A stretch of 64,000 nucleotides of DNA from Granulicella sp. (GCA_025408425.1 JANXYX010000005.1:57652-121651); one strand, 5' to 3'; shown: positions 27,844-37,765, counted from the stretch's first letter. Numbers and translations are program-made. Notes: generated by a model from the sequence alone, not told the origin.

Positions 27844-29985
27844 CTACAGCGACTTGTTCATCGCTTCAATTAGCTCATCCACTGTCTTCACCGGAGGCAG
27901 GCAGCCCTTGCCATTGCACAGCATCGCAAAGCTACCCTCCATCACCGGAATATGCGGCAGTGTCTCCGCCAGCGCCGGAGGCAGTGCATTCAACTGATCC
28001 CGACGCAACCGGACCACGCTCTTGTTCACTGCATACCGAGCCAGCGCTACCGCTTCCAGACGCCGCGCATCGGCATCATCTCCAATCACGCACACCTGTA
28101 CGGCACGTTGGTCCAGACGCTGCAGAGCGAGTCCATAGCTTGCCGCATACAGACCGAAGTGCTCCACCACCCCGGCAAACGTCTCCATCGTCTCCTGCGC
28201 TTTCACCGCGTAGTCCACGCGCCCATTCAACGACTCCAGGCGCATCAGCAGCGCAGCCCCTACCGGATTCGCAGCCGGCGTAGGAGAGTCCTGCAGCGGC
28301 TTTCTCCGTGTCGACAATGCCCCCAACCGGCGTTCACCCTCCGCCAGAGTCTCTGTATCGAAAAAACCGGATCCAGTCTTATCGTAGAAACGAGTCACGG
28401 CGCTCTCTGCAATCGCCTCCGCGGCCTCGTAATACTTCATGTCCCCGGTCACTTCCCATGCGTCAAGCGCAGCATGCCCCAGAAACACATAGTCATCCAG
28501 AATCCCCGCCACCCGCCGGTCCTTATGGTCGTTCTTCTCGCCATACGCAACAACGTGGGCCACACCCTTCTTCGGATCCCACGCTCCACCCAGCACCCGG
28601 TCCAGGGACTTCAGCGCAAAATCCTTTACCGCAGACATGTCCAGCACGCGACCCGCCTCGATATACGCCGAAATACACATCGCATTCCACCCAACATAAA
28701 TTGTCTTGTCGACATACGGAGTCGGCCGCTTCATCCGCGCCGCGTACAACTTCTCCCGCGCAGACGTTAGCCGCTCCTTCGCAAGCTCTACATCTATCTG
28801 GTTCGAGCGCGCCACGCTCTGAATCGTAGTCCGCACATGCAGCACGTTCTTCGCCGGATTGTGGTGCATGTCCCCAATCTCGCCAATGTCGTAGTACGCT
28901 CCGGCCACCGCCAGTTCTTCCGGTGTCAGCACTGCGGCCGCTTCATCTCGCGTCCACGTAAAGTAGTCGCCATCATCATCCAGCGAAAAGTCAGCGTCCT
29001 GCGAAGCGTAGAACCCGCCCAACTCGCGGTCACTGAGCCACTCGTCCATCCACCGAATCATCTCCCGCGCCACCTTTGCCATATCCGGCTCTACAAACGT
29101 CTGGAAGGCATGCACGTAGTTCTTCAGCAATTCGCTATTGTCGTACGCCATCTTTTCAAAGTGCGGCACCACCCAGCGCTCATCCACGCTATATCGATGG
29201 AACCCGCCGGCCAGATGATCGTAGATTCCGCCCTTTGACATCTTCTCCAGCGTCACCAACGCCGCCCGCTTGGCCGAATCGTTCACTACTGCCGCACCCG
29301 CCCCGATCGATACCCGTGACGACGCATCCAGCAACAAATCAATTGCTCCCGAGTGCGGAAACTTCGGCTGTGATCCAAATCCACCCGATCGAGCGTCAAA
29401 CTGCTTCAACGCCGCATTCACTAGCTTCGCAACCAGTTCCGGCCCAGGATTTCCACTCCGTCCCATGAACGACTCATTATGCTCGATCGCGTTCATCACG
29501 CTACCGGCCGACTCATTCACCTCATCCCGCCGCTTGTAGAACGCCTCTGCCATCGTCAGCAGCACCCGCTTCAGCCCTGGTCTGCCGTGCCGGTCGTCTG
29601 GAGGAAAGTAAGTCCCTCCAAAGTACGGTTTACCGTCGGGAGTCAGAAACGCAGTCAGTGGCCATCCCCCCTGTCCGCTGATAGAAGCTACCGCCGCCTG
29701 ATACCGCGTATCCACATCCGGGCGCTCATCCCGATCCACCTTCACCGCCACAAAATGTTCGTTGATCAGCTTCGCCGTCTCGGCGTTCTCATAGCTCTCC
29801 CGATCCATCACGTGGCACCAGTGACACCACACTGCACCGATATCCAGCAGGATCGGCTTATCCAACTGCTGCGCCAGGGCAAACGCCTCTTCGCCCCATT
29901 CCTTCCAGTCCACCGGTTGATGCATTGCCGACCGCAAATAGGCGGACGAGGCCCGCGCCAGGGAATTCGTTTTTTCGCTACCCAT
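27844..29985 (-). CDS. DUF255 thioredoxin-domain protein (YyaL/SSP411 family)
   Basis: 713 residues. The N-terminal thioredoxin-like domain has WCHWCHVMDRESYEN (about 51-65), the C-x-x-C signature of DUF255. The rest is an (alpha/alpha)6 glycosidase-like domain with WGWN-type motifs (YVGWNAMCISAYIEAGRVL) and an N-terminal HLAGGFHRYSVDERW stretch. The family includes human SPATA20 and bacterial YyaL. Its function is not established, though a role in thiol redox or sugar-linked chemistry has been suggested by fold. Length is normal. It is monocistronic between two terminators. Confidence 0.93.
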   Translation of the reverse strand: MGSEKTNSLARASSAYLRSAMHQPVDWKEWGEEAFALAQQLDKPILLDIGAVWCHWCHVMDRESYENAETAKLINEHFVAVKVDRDERPDVDTRYQAAVASISGQGGWPLTAFLTPDGKPYFGGTYFPPDDRHGRPGLKRVLLTMAEAFYKRRDEVNESAGSVMNAIEHNESFMGRSGNPGPELVAKLVNAALKQFDARSGGFGSQPKFPHSGAIDLLLDASSRVSIGAGAAVVNDSAKRAALVTLEKMSKGGIYDHLAGGFHRYSVDERWVVPHFEKMAYDNSELLKNYVHAFQTFVEPDMAKVAREMIRWMDEWLSDRELGGFYASQDADFSLDDDGDYFTWTRDEAAAVLTPEELAVAGAYYDIGEIGDMHHNPAKNVLHVRTTIQSVARSNQIDVELAKERLTSAREKLYAARMKRPTPYVDKTIYVGWNAMCISAYIEAGRVLDMSAVKDFALKSLDRVLGGAWDPKKGVAHVVAYGEKNDHKDRRVAGILDDYVFLGHAALDAWEVTGDMKYYEAAEAIAESAVTRFYDKTGSGFFDTETLAEGERRLGALSTRRKPLQDSPTPAANPVGAALLMRLESLNGRVDYAVKAQETMETFAGVVEHFGLYAASYGLALQRLDQRAVQVCVIGDDADARRLEAVALARYAVNKSVVRLRRDQLNALPPALAETLPHIPVMEGSFAMLCNGKGCLPPVKTVDELIEAMNKSL

Positions 29986-30078
29986 AGATGGTCATTTTAG
30001 CCCGAGCGGCCCATTCTGCGCCCATCAAGCTACCCTCTCCTTCTCCATAGGAATCCATTCAGCTTCCCAAAAACGAAA

Positions 30079-30103
30079 AGGCCCAGGCAAATGCCCGGGC
30101 CTT
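30079..30103 (-). terminator. Intrinsic terminator of the TolC-like gene
   Basis: On the minus strand AAGGCCCGGGCAT pairs with TGCCTGGGCCTT (one G-T pair) and is followed by TTCGTTTTTG. It lies 27 bp past the stop of the outer-membrane protein gene. Confidence 0.78.
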
Positions 30104-30129
30104 CCCGTCAAAATTCCCAACGAACATCA

Positions 30130-32235
30130 CTACTGGACAGGAGTCGGAGTCCCCGAGATTGGCTTCGGTGCCTCAGGTGCCTTCGGTGCAGTCAGCCCCG
30201 GAATCATCGGTGCCTGCCCCACAACGCCCATCGCCGCATCCTGAATGCTGATGCCGTACTTCTCCAGAGTGTCCGACACGAGCTGCCGCAACGCAGACCG
30301 ATCCTTCGCGTACGCCGCAGTTGCAGAAATCAGGCTATTGTCAGCTCCCGCCAGATTCCTTCCCTGCTGCAGTACCAGGGCCGTCGTCGACGCTCCTAGC
30401 TTGTACTTCTTTTGTTCCGCGTCCATACTCTGCGCCGCAAAATCCCGTGCTGCCTGCGAGGCCTGAACCTGCGCCCGGTCGTTGGTCAACGCAAACTGAG
30501 CATTGATCACCTGGATCCGGATCTGTGTATAAAGCTGCTGCAAACGCATCTGCGACTGCCGGTATTCCATCTGCGACCGCGCCTGGTCTGCCTGTGCCGT
30601 GCGATTCCGCAGCGGGATGCTGATGTTTACCCCAATTCCTTTATCCGGCGACGTGTTATTGAACATGTTCTGGAGTACGCCTCCATAGTTCACAGCCGGA
30701 ACCTGGTTCGGAGGGCAGGTAATAATCGCTGTTCCGGATGAATTGGTGCATAGCAGGTTAGGATTCTGCAATCCACCCAACCCGCTGCCACCGTAGTAGG
30801 CATACGCATCCACCGTCGGCAGCAATCCGTTTTTCTCCGCCTTGATCGTAATCTCGTTGTTCTTCATATTCAGAACGGCCTGTTCAATCTGAGGATTATT
30901 CAGATAGGCCTGCTTCACCAGTTCCTCTACCTGCGTATCCTCTTCCGGCAGCCGCTCCAGCCCAACCCGGTCAGTCGGAACCACCGGCGCACTCGCCATC
31001 TGGGGATCGTTCAGGTTCCGTGCAATCGCCTGCTTCATAATCAACTGCTGATACTCGAGGTTCGACTGCGAAGCGATCAGCGCCTGCCGGTCGCTCGCTA
31101 CGGAACTGTCAGAGTTCACCACATCCAGCGGTGCCAGCGTCCCAATCTCCAATTGCTTGCGATTGTCGGCCGAAAGCTGCGTCGACTGCGCAAGCGCCCG
31201 TTCCTTTGCCTGCTCGTCCTCGTACGCGCTCACCAAACCCCAGTAGATATTTTCTACCTGGGTCACCGTGTACAAGAGCTGTTGCCGAAACGCCGAATCC
31301 GTAATCCTACGGTCGTTCTTCGCCTGAATAACGAATCGGCCGTTCACTCCCCAGCCAAATCCCTGCAGCAGATGCTGAGTCGCCCTTGCTTGAAACTGCG
31401 AATTCAACTGGGGACTGTAGTTGGAACGCTGGCTGTTAGTCGTGGAACGAGAGTTGTTGAACGAAAGGTTGAACAACGTGCCGCTGACAAAACCTTCCTG
31501 ATACCCAAAGTTATAAGTCCCGGTGGTCTGTTCCAGGGTATTTGTTCCAGTAAGAAAGGTCGCGGCCTGCTGCGTACTCGCCGAGTCATACTGCATCGTG
31601 CCCGTCAGCACCGGATCCAACGCCGCAGGAAGTGGTCCGCCCCCATTGGTGCTCAATACCAGGCCAGCTGCGCCCGTGCCCCCGCCGCCAGCACCACTTG
31701 AAGTCCCACCCGGTCCACCACCACCAGTAACAGTAGTGCCGGAACCGCCCAGCGTATTTGTAACCAGGCCGGTCGAAACTCCACGCAACGTGGATCCAGC
31801 CCGCGCACGCAGAATGTCAGTATCGGCAATGTCCAGATTGATCCGCGCAATCGCAATATCGTAGTTATTCTCCACTGCCAAAGCCACAGCATCCGAGAGG
31901 CTCAGATAAATCTTGCCATCCCGCAGCAGCGAGTCCAGCCGTGGAGTATTCCCAAACTGGGGGAGTGGCACTTCCATCGCCGTGTAAGGTGCCAGAGGAT
32001 TCTTGAAATGGCTCTTCGGCTGGGTGTAGTCATGCCCAGTGTCCCGAAGGTGCTCCGTAAACTTGGGCTCAGGTGCCTGCGGTAGCCCCGATTGACCAGT
32101 TGTATCGCTCACCACGGTCTGTGGTGCCGCCGGGGCCGTCGGGTTCGTCTGTTGCTGGGCTAGTCCCTGTTGGGTGGTCACACTCATCAGCAACAACGCA
32201 ATGCTCGCCGCCGCCTGCATGTCTCTTAGTTTCAC
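30130..32235 (-). CDS. TolC-family outer-membrane efflux protein
   Basis: About 701 residues from a GTG at 32235, which has GGAGAG six bases upstream and gives a compact signal peptide (MQAAASIALLLMSVTTQQGLAQ). An ATG at 32274 would extend it. Two outer-membrane-efflux repeats are visible: the first contains ALAVENNYDIAIARINLDIAD, and the second contains INISIPLRNRTAQADQARSQ and QVIQ/QVINAQFALTNDRAQV. The first half carries a glycine-rich low-complexity insert (about 175-205, GGGGPGGTSSGAGGGG), probably surface-exposed. It would form a trimeric exit duct for an efflux or secretion pump. No pump gene adjoins it. Confidence 0.9.
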   Translation of the reverse strand: MKLRDMQAAASIALLLMSVTTQQGLAQQQTNPTAPAAPQTVVSDTTGQSGLPQAPEPKFTEHLRDTGHDYTQPKSHFKNPLAPYTAMEVPLPQFGNTPRLDSLLRDGKIYLSLSDAVALAVENNYDIAIARINLDIADTDILRARAGSTLRGVSTGLVTNTLGGSGTTVTGGGGPGGTSSGAGGGGTGAAGLVLSTNGGGPLPAALDPVLTGTMQYDSASTQQAATFLTGTNTLEQTTGTYNFGYQEGFVSGTLFNLSFNNSRSTTNSQRSNYSPQLNSQFQARATQHLLQGFGWGVNGRFVIQAKNDRRITDSAFRQQLLYTVTQVENIYWGLVSAYEDEQAKERALAQSTQLSADNRKQLEIGTLAPLDVVNSDSSVASDRQALIASQSNLEYQQLIMKQAIARNLNDPQMASAPVVPTDRVGLERLPEEDTQVEELVKQAYLNNPQIEQAVLNMKNNEITIKAEKNGLLPTVDAYAYYGGSGLGGLQNPNLLCTNSSGTAIITCPPNQVPAVNYGGVLQNMFNNTSPDKGIGVNISIPLRNRTAQADQARSQMEYRQSQMRLQQLYTQIRIQVINAQFALTNDRAQVQASQAARDFAAQSMDAEQKKYKLGASTTALVLQQGRNLAGADNSLISATAAYAKDRSALRQLVSDTLEKYGISIQDAAMGVVGQAPMIPGLTAPKAPEAPKPISGTPTPVQ

Positions 32236-32639
32236 GATGCGCTCTCCGACTCTTGCCTTCTGCCTCGCCGGCACTGTCCGTTTTCACACGAACAACACCG
32301 CCGATTCGTCCTCTTTGGATAAAACTCCGCTTCACAATCCGCGGACGCCGCTTCAAAATAAATTAACCGATGAACACTAGACGCTCAGACGTACTCTAAG
32401 GACTCGAAATTCTTGCAATCCGATCCCCGCTGAAAATCTCGAATAAAACGCTTCGGGGTCTAATACGCACACAACCCCGCCTTCGTTCCCCACACTTTTA
32501 CCCCCAGACAAAATAACTAGTACCTGTCTTCACTCACGGGGGCTTCGGCGTGGCCACGCCATTCGAAGTATAACAACGCCCCGCCGACAACACCCTCAAG
32601 TCTGAGGGTGCCTTCCGTGATACCGTCCAAAGCAGCACC
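32236..32639. other. Gene-free 404-bp gap between the TolC-like gene and truA
   Basis: I see no convincing coding region here. It must hold divergent promoters. Two secondary structures stand out: a 14-bp perfect palindrome GGCGTGGCCACGCC at 32547-32560, and a hairpin CACCCTCA-AGTC-TGAGGGTG at 32591-32610 that lies about 30 bp before the truA start. The second could shape truA translation. Neither has a T-tract. Confidence 0.4.
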
Positions 32640-33491
32640 ATGCCGCTCTGGAAATCCATCCTGACCTACGACGGCACCCCCTTTCACGGCTGGCAGGTGC
32701 AGCCCAGCCTCCCGACTGTACAAGGGACGCTCGCACATGCAATTCACCATGTCACGGGCGAAACCGTCCTCCCCCAGGGCTCCGGACGCACAGACGCCGG
32801 AGTTCACGCCCTCGCTCAGGTAGCCTCTTTCTCCCTCGAAGCCCCTATCCCTGCCGCTAACCTGCAACGAGCCCTCAACCGCGCGCTGCCTCCCTCAATC
32901 CGCATCCTGTCCCTCGAAATTGCCCCACCCGGCTTTCACGCTCGCCACAGCGCCATCGGCAAGACCTATGAGTACCGCATCTTCCCTGGCCGCCCAAATC
33001 CTGCACCACTCCTCCCCGATCCGATGCCCCTCGTCTGTTCCCCCATGCTCGCTCCCTTCGTGTGGGACTGTCCTCTCCGACTCGACCTCGAGGTGCTCCA
33101 AAACATCGCAGCGGCCGTCCTCGGCACTCACGACTTCACCTCCTTCGCCGCGACCGATCCCGACCTCAACCTCCGAAGCTCGACTTCACAGGATCCCAGC
33201 GGTTCACTGCTCCCCCCACAACCTCCGTCAGCTGTCCGCACCATCCACCGCTCCAACTGGCAGCTCCGCAACGGCCTCCTCGTCTACTGCGTCACCGGCA
33301 ATGGCTTCCTCCACCACATGGTCCGCAATCTAGTTGGTACATTTGTTGAAGTCGGTACTGGTCGCCTCCCCAGTGACGCGATCCCGAAGATCCTCGCCAC
33401 TCGCAACCGCGCCGCAGCCGGCCCCACCGCTCCCGCTCGTGGCCTCTTTCTCGTCGAGGTTTCATACTCAAAAGAGGAGATCCAATCCTGA
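32640..33491 (+). CDS. truA: tRNA pseudouridine(38-40) synthase TruA
   Basis: Converts uridines 38-40 of the tRNA anticodon arm to pseudouridine. It has 283 residues. The catalytic motif GSGRTDAGVHALAQVASF (about 47-64) has the invariant aspartate. YDGTPFHGWQVQP near the N-terminus and FLHHMVRNLVGTFVEVGTGR near the C-terminus are also family-typical. A serine- and proline-rich insert (about 180-200) enlarges the second half slightly. The ribosome site is weak. The stop overlaps the next start by one base (TGATG). Confidence 0.95.
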   Translation: MPLWKSILTYDGTPFHGWQVQPSLPTVQGTLAHAIHHVTGETVLPQGSGRTDAGVHALAQVASFSLEAPIPAANLQRALNRALPPSIRILSLEIAPPGFHARHSAIGKTYEYRIFPGRPNPAPLLPDPMPLVCSPMLAPFVWDCPLRLDLEVLQNIAAAVLGTHDFTSFAATDPDLNLRSSTSQDPSGSLLPPQPPSAVRTIHRSNWQLRNGLLVYCVTGNGFLHHMVRNLVGTFVEVGTGRLPSDAIPKILATRNRAAAGPTAPARGLFLVEVSYSKEEIQS

Positions 33492-34771
33492 TGCCTGCCG
33501 CCAGCGCCCAACGTCGCATCACCAGACTAGCCAGCCTGACTGCCGTCCATCGTGCCTTCCACTGGCTCCACCTCCACCAGCCTCAACTCCGACAGTGGCA
33601 GCTTGACCTCGTCCGAATCCCCGCTCCACCCTTCGCCGAGTCCGACCGCGCAAAGTGGTTCCTTGACCGCTTCCAGCAACTCGGCCTCACCAAGATCCAC
33701 CTCGACGCCGAAGGTAACGCACTCGCTGAACTAGCTCCAGATCCTCCCATATCAAGCCAACATCACAATACAAGTTCACCCCCTTGCCTCCTTATCTCGG
33801 CCCATCTGGACACCGTCTTCCCCGCCGGAACCTCCTGTAACCCAACCGAAGATCCAGACAGCCCCCGCATCCTCGCGCCCGGAATCTGCGACAACGGTGC
33901 CGGACTCACCGGCTTGCTCGCAATAGCAGCGGCCATCCGCTACGCCAACATCTCCCTGCCCATTCCCATCCTCTTCGCCGCAAACGTAGGAGAAGAAGGC
34001 GAAGGCGACCTCCGCGGCATGCGCCACCTCTTCTCCCACGAGCCCTACCGGAACCGCATTGCCGCCGCTATAGCCCTCGAAGGCTGTGGCAGCAACACTG
34101 TCGTCACCCGAGGTCTCGGCAGCCGGCGCCTCCGCGTTACCATCACAGGTCCCGGCGGTCACTCCTGGACCGACGCCGGTGCCCCAAACCCCATCTTCAT
34201 CCTCAGCCGCGCCCTCGCTGACCTCTCCCACCTCAAGCTCCCCACCACCCCCCGAACCACCCTCAACGTCGGGCACATCTCCGGCGGCACCTCCATCAAC
34301 TCCATCCCCGAGTCCGCCACCGCTCTCCTCGATCTGCGCTCAACCGACCCCGAGCAACTCCTCGCTACAGAGACCGACGTCCGCAACATCCTCCAAAGCA
34401 CCATCAAAACATTTGCTGGCGAGACAGCCAGACTAAACACCGCATTCGCTCCACCAATACTCCACATTGACACCATCGGAAATCGCCCAGCGGCGGCTCT
34501 TCCTGACTCTTCGCCTCTCCTTCACACCCTTCGGGCGGTCGACCGCCACCTAACCCTCCGAACTGAGCAACGTATCGGTTCCACCGACGCCAATATCCCC
34601 CTGGCTCTGGGCATTCCGGCCATCGCCATCGGTGCTGGCGGCTCCGGAGGTGGCATACATACCCTGCAGGAATGGTATGACCCCACCGGCCGCGAAACCG
34701 CACTCCGCCGTATCTTCCTCACCCTCCTCGACACCGCCCATCTCATCTCCGAAGCCACCTACCCCTCTTGA
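33491..34771 (+). CDS. M20-family zinc peptidase (peptidase T/carboxypeptidase-like)
   Basis: 426 residues. Metal-ligand motifs are in order: SAHLDTVFPAGT (His and Asp), CDNGAGLTGLLA (bridging Asp), NVGEEGEGDLRGM (Glu pair) and, near the C-terminus, GGGIHTLQEWYDP (His). A dimerisation domain lies between (about 210-330, GPGGHSWTDAGAPNPI). It is predicted to be a cytoplasmic di-zinc aminopeptidase or deacylase whose substrate cannot be told from sequence. The start overlaps the truA stop, so the two are co-translated. Confidence 0.92.
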   Translation: MPAASAQRRITRLASLTAVHRAFHWLHLHQPQLRQWQLDLVRIPAPPFAESDRAKWFLDRFQQLGLTKIHLDAEGNALAELAPDPPISSQHHNTSSPPCLLISAHLDTVFPAGTSCNPTEDPDSPRILAPGICDNGAGLTGLLAIAAAIRYANISLPIPILFAANVGEEGEGDLRGMRHLFSHEPYRNRIAAAIALEGCGSNTVVTRGLGSRRLRVTITGPGGHSWTDAGAPNPIFILSRALADLSHLKLPTTPRTTLNVGHISGGTSINSIPESATALLDLRSTDPEQLLATETDVRNILQSTIKTFAGETARLNTAFAPPILHIDTIGNRPAAALPDSSPLLHTLRAVDRHLTLRTEQRIGSTDANIPLALGIPAIAIGAGGSGGGIHTLQEWYDPTGRETALRRIFLTLLDTAHLISEATYPS

Positions 34772-34783
34772 GAGACAAACTCC

Positions 34784-34879
34784 TTGAAGCCCTTTATTAT
34801 CAGCACTCTTCTCCTCGCCGCTGTATCCGTCCTCAACGGTGAAGTAGTCTATTCGGCTCCTCTGCCGTCAGGAAATTAG
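34784..34879 (+). CDS. Possible 31-residue exported or leader peptide
   Basis: A short frame begins with TTG at 34784 and ends with TAG directly against the ATG of the next gene (34880). It reads as a lysine start, a hydrophobic core (FIISTLLLAAVSVLN) and a short polar tail. GAGAGAC lies upstream at moderate distance. It could be a leader peptide coupled to the EamA gene, a degraded gene start, or chance. No similarity is recognised. Confidence 0.25.
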   Translation: MKPFIISTLLLAAVSVLNGEVVYSAPLPSGN

Positions 34880-35806
34880 ATGATCCGTCGCATTAGCCCC
34901 AGCACCCTGGCCCACCTGCTACTCCTCTTCGTCGTCGCTATCTGGGGAGCGACTTTCGCCCTGGTCAAAGACGCTCTCAAGGATGTCTCTCCCCTCCTCT
35001 TCAACCTTCTCCGCATGTCCCTTGCCTTCGTCGCGCTGGCCATCGTCAACCACCGACATCTCCGGCACCTCTCGCGTCGCGCTCTCATCTCCGGCACGGT
35101 CGTCGGAATCCTTCTTGCCGCCGGCTACCAGTTTCAAACCGCCGGCCTCGCCCGCACTACCCCTGCCAAATCTGCCTTCATTACCGGACTGGTGGTCGTC
35201 TTCGTCCCGATCCTTACAGCTTTCCCCTTACTTCGCCCTGTCGGAGCTCGCGCACCCCGCTGGAATGCAGCCTTCGGAGCACTCCTTGCCTTCGCTGGCC
35301 TTTTACTCCTCACCACTCCCTCAGGAACGCACATGAGGTACATCTTTGCCACGATAGGGTTCGGTGACCTCCTCACCCTCGCTTGCGCCATCGCCTTCGC
35401 TGGACACCTCCTCGCCCTTGCCCACACGTCTCCGGGACTTCCAGCCGGTCAATTGGCCACACTGCAGATAGGTGTAGCGGCCATCGTCATGCTAATCACG
35501 CTTCCACTGGGAGGAAGGCCCCACCTGACCCTGACTCGCCCCCTTTTCATCGCCCTCGCGGTTACCAGTCTGCTTGCGACTGCCGCCGCCTTCACTATCC
35601 AGAGTTGGGCCCAGCAACATCTTCCCCCGACTCATACCGCACTCCTTCTCACATTGGAGCCAGTTTTTGCCTATTTCACCGCGTTCTTCTTGCTCCACGA
35701 GCACATGGCCCCTCGCTCCCTCTCTGGCGCTGCGCTCATACTCTCGGGGATGGCTTTCACGGAACTCCTCACATCCCCCAGTCCGCTCCCCACTCATCCC
35801 AGTTAA
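34880..35806 (+). CDS. EamA-family (drug/metabolite transporter superfamily) permease
   Basis: 308 residues with about ten hydrophobic helices arranged as two EamA repeats. The first repeat begins LLLFVVAIWGATFALVKDAL and includes SPLLFNLLRMSLAF. The second ends LLLTLEPVFAYFTAFFLLHE, a typical EamA signature. It is an inner-membrane exporter or importer of small metabolites with substrate unknown. The ATG directly follows a TAG of a possible leader, with GGAAA upstream. Confidence 0.92.
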   Translation: MIRRISPSTLAHLLLLFVVAIWGATFALVKDALKDVSPLLFNLLRMSLAFVALAIVNHRHLRHLSRRALISGTVVGILLAAGYQFQTAGLARTTPAKSAFITGLVVVFVPILTAFPLLRPVGARAPRWNAAFGALLAFAGLLLLTTPSGTHMRYIFATIGFGDLLTLACAIAFAGHLLALAHTSPGLPAGQLATLQIGVAAIVMLITLPLGGRPHLTLTRPLFIALAVTSLLATAAAFTIQSWAQQHLPPTHTALLLTLEPVFAYFTAFFLLHEHMAPRSLSGAALILSGMAFTELLTSPSPLPTHPS

Positions 35807-35965
35807 CCCCCACGAACACCTTTGGTGCATCTCCGCGTCTAAACAACCGTGCCGTGCTGTCAACGTCTCCCATCGCAGAGACAAGGCAAACGGCTATACT
35901 CGATTTTTCGCCTGCTCTTTTGGGCTCGGCGTATCGTACTGCACGAAATGAGGTCAGACTTACTA

Positions 35966-37624
35966 ATGGACGCACCGAATCGCACCATCTCTACTCTCAT
36001 GGACCGTCTCCGCAGCCATCGTCTGATGACTACCTTTACGCTTCTCGCGACACTCTCCGTAGGCATCATTGTCGGCTCTGTGCTCACTCATGGCGTTAGC
36101 GGAAAAGAACAGGCCCTTGACAGCTCTGATGCCAAGCCTCTGGTAATCCCTTCTCCAGCCACCCTTTCAAACGGTTTCTCGCAAATCGTCAAGCAGGTAG
36201 GACCTGCGGTCGTAAACATCAATACCGAGTCGCTCCCAAAGTCCACCAACCGCCCCACCCGGAGACGCGGCCAAGCACTGCCTCCTGGTCACCCTCCTGG
36301 CGGCGAAGACGGGCAGCCTTCTCCCGGCGACATGCAGGACTTCTTTAACCGCTTCTTCGGCGGTCAGGGTGGCGATGACGAGGATGGCGGCGTGAATGCA
36401 GCCGAACGCCGAGCGCTCGGCTCCGGTTTCATCGTCGATCCTCGTGGCTACATCATCACTAATAACCACGTCGTCGATAAGGCAGACAAGATCTACGTCA
36501 AGCTATCTACAGACCCCGACGGCGGCCCTGGTGACTCCGGGCGGCTGGCAAAGGTCGTTGGCGTCGATAAGGACACAGACATCGCCGTCATTAAGATTGA
36601 GACCAAAGATCCCCTCCCGAGCATCAAGCTCGGCAACTCCGACAGCGCCCAGGTCGGCGACTGGGTTCTTGCCATTGGTAGCCCCTTCGGCCTATCGCAG
36701 ACGGTCTCGGCTGGAATCGTCTCGGCCAAGAATCGTTCCATCGATGAACCAAGTCCCAATGGCGTATCTCAAAGCCAGTTCCAGCGCTTCATCCAGACCG
36801 ATGCAGCCATCAACCCCGGCAATTCTGGCGGTCCGCTTGTAGATATGGCTGGGAACGTCGTTGGCATGAACACAGCGATCTATACACAGTCCATGGGCTC
36901 GCAAGGCGTCGGATTTGCCATGCCGGCCAACACCATCGTCAAGGTGTACAACATGCTCATCGGCCCCGAGCACAAAGTTACTCGAGGCTCTATCGGTATC
37001 AGCTTCCAGTCAGGCTTAAGCTCCGCCGTTGGTCGCATGTACGGCTTCAGCAATGGCGTTATCGTCAGCACGGTCACCCCCAGCGGCGGCGCAGCCAAGG
37101 CTGGTATCCAACCCGGCGACGTCATCATATCCATCGACGGCCGCAATATTAAAGATGGGGACGACTTGGTCGCCGACATCTCAGCGCGCAAGGTCGGTTC
37201 TTCGGTCAAGCTCGGATACCTTCGCAGCGGCAAACAAAATTCCGCCAACGTTAGCATTGGTGACCGCGCCAAGACCTACGCTGAAATCACAGGCGCCGAC
37301 GCAGACGACACTTCCACCCCCGAGGAGGCCGACGCCGGACAAAACACGCTCGGCATAACCGTATCCGCCGTCCCGCCTGCCGTTCAGAAAAAGCTCGGCG
37401 TTCAGGGTGGCGTTATGGTGACCAGTGTCCGTCCCGGATCGTTTGCCGATGAAATCAACCTAGGTAAAGGTCAGGTCATCACGGAGATCAACAAGCATCC
37501 AGTCACCGATGAAGCCAGCTACAAGGCCATCGTTAAGAACCTCAAATCGAAGGACGACGTAGTTTTTGTTATTCGCGACGTACGTACTTCGGGCAATTCA
37601 TACGTCGGCGGCACTTTGCCATAG
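35966..37624 (+). CDS. DegP/HtrA-type periplasmic serine protease (Do family)
   Basis: 552 residues from the ATG at 35966. An ATG at 35948 is an alternative. An N-terminal helix (about 20-40, LMTTFTLLATLSVGIIVGSV) acts as signal or anchor. The trypsin-like domain shows His (GYIITNNHVVDKAD), Asp (DKDTDIAVIKI) and Ser (QTDAAINPGNSGGPLVD). Two PDZ domains follow: the first at about 370-450 (GVIVSTVTPSGGAAKAGIQPGD), the second in the last 90 residues with GGVMVTSVRPGSFADEIN. It degrades or refolds misfolded envelope proteins. A proline- and glycine-rich loop precedes the protease core. Monocistronic. Confidence 0.95.
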   Translation: MDAPNRTISTLMDRLRSHRLMTTFTLLATLSVGIIVGSVLTHGVSGKEQALDSSDAKPLVIPSPATLSNGFSQIVKQVGPAVVNINTESLPKSTNRPTRRRGQALPPGHPPGGEDGQPSPGDMQDFFNRFFGGQGGDDEDGGVNAAERRALGSGFIVDPRGYIITNNHVVDKADKIYVKLSTDPDGGPGDSGRLAKVVGVDKDTDIAVIKIETKDPLPSIKLGNSDSAQVGDWVLAIGSPFGLSQTVSAGIVSAKNRSIDEPSPNGVSQSQFQRFIQTDAAINPGNSGGPLVDMAGNVVGMNTAIYTQSMGSQGVGFAMPANTIVKVYNMLIGPEHKVTRGSIGISFQSGLSSAVGRMYGFSNGVIVSTVTPSGGAAKAGIQPGDVIISIDGRNIKDGDDLVADISARKVGSSVKLGYLRSGKQNSANVSIGDRAKTYAEITGADADDTSTPEEADAGQNTLGITVSAVPPAVQKKLGVQGGVMVTSVRPGSFADEINLGKGQVITEINKHPVTDEASYKAIVKNLKSKDDVVFVIRDVRTSGNSYVGGTLP

Positions 37625-37640
37625 CTTGGAAGTTTCGACT

Positions 37641-37675
37641 ATTTGGACGCGTGGCAAGTTTCCACGCGTCCAAAT
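37641..37675 (+). terminator. Terminator hairpin after degP/htrA
   Basis: ATTTGGACGCGTGG (37641-37654) and CCACGCGTCCAAAT (37662-37675) form a perfect 14-bp stem with a 7-base loop, followed by TACTT. It lies 17 bp after the stop. Confidence 0.72.
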
Positions 37676-37736
37676 TACTTCACTAACCTTTGCTTCAACA
37701 GGATAAATATCCCCCAGAAGTGGGCAACCTTTCCTG

Positions 37737-37765
37737 TTGCGGCAACCACACCATAGATATATGCT
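37737..37765 (+). promoter_or_regulatory. Candidate sigma-70-type promoter of the peptidoglycan-binding gene
   Basis: TTGCGG (37737-37742) and TATGCT (37760-37765) are 17 bp apart, which would start transcription near 37772, just before the 26-bp palindrome. Matches are partial (4 of 6 in each hexamer). Confidence 0.45.

Noticed and set aside
27952..28770. 272-codon plus-strand frame opposite the DUF255 gene
   Set aside because: Antisense to a well-supported protein; composition typical of a shadow frame.
32371..32639. Short coding region in the gap before truA
   Set aside because: The open frames on either strand here are short, overlap truA in antisense and show no signal peptide, motif or good ribosome site.
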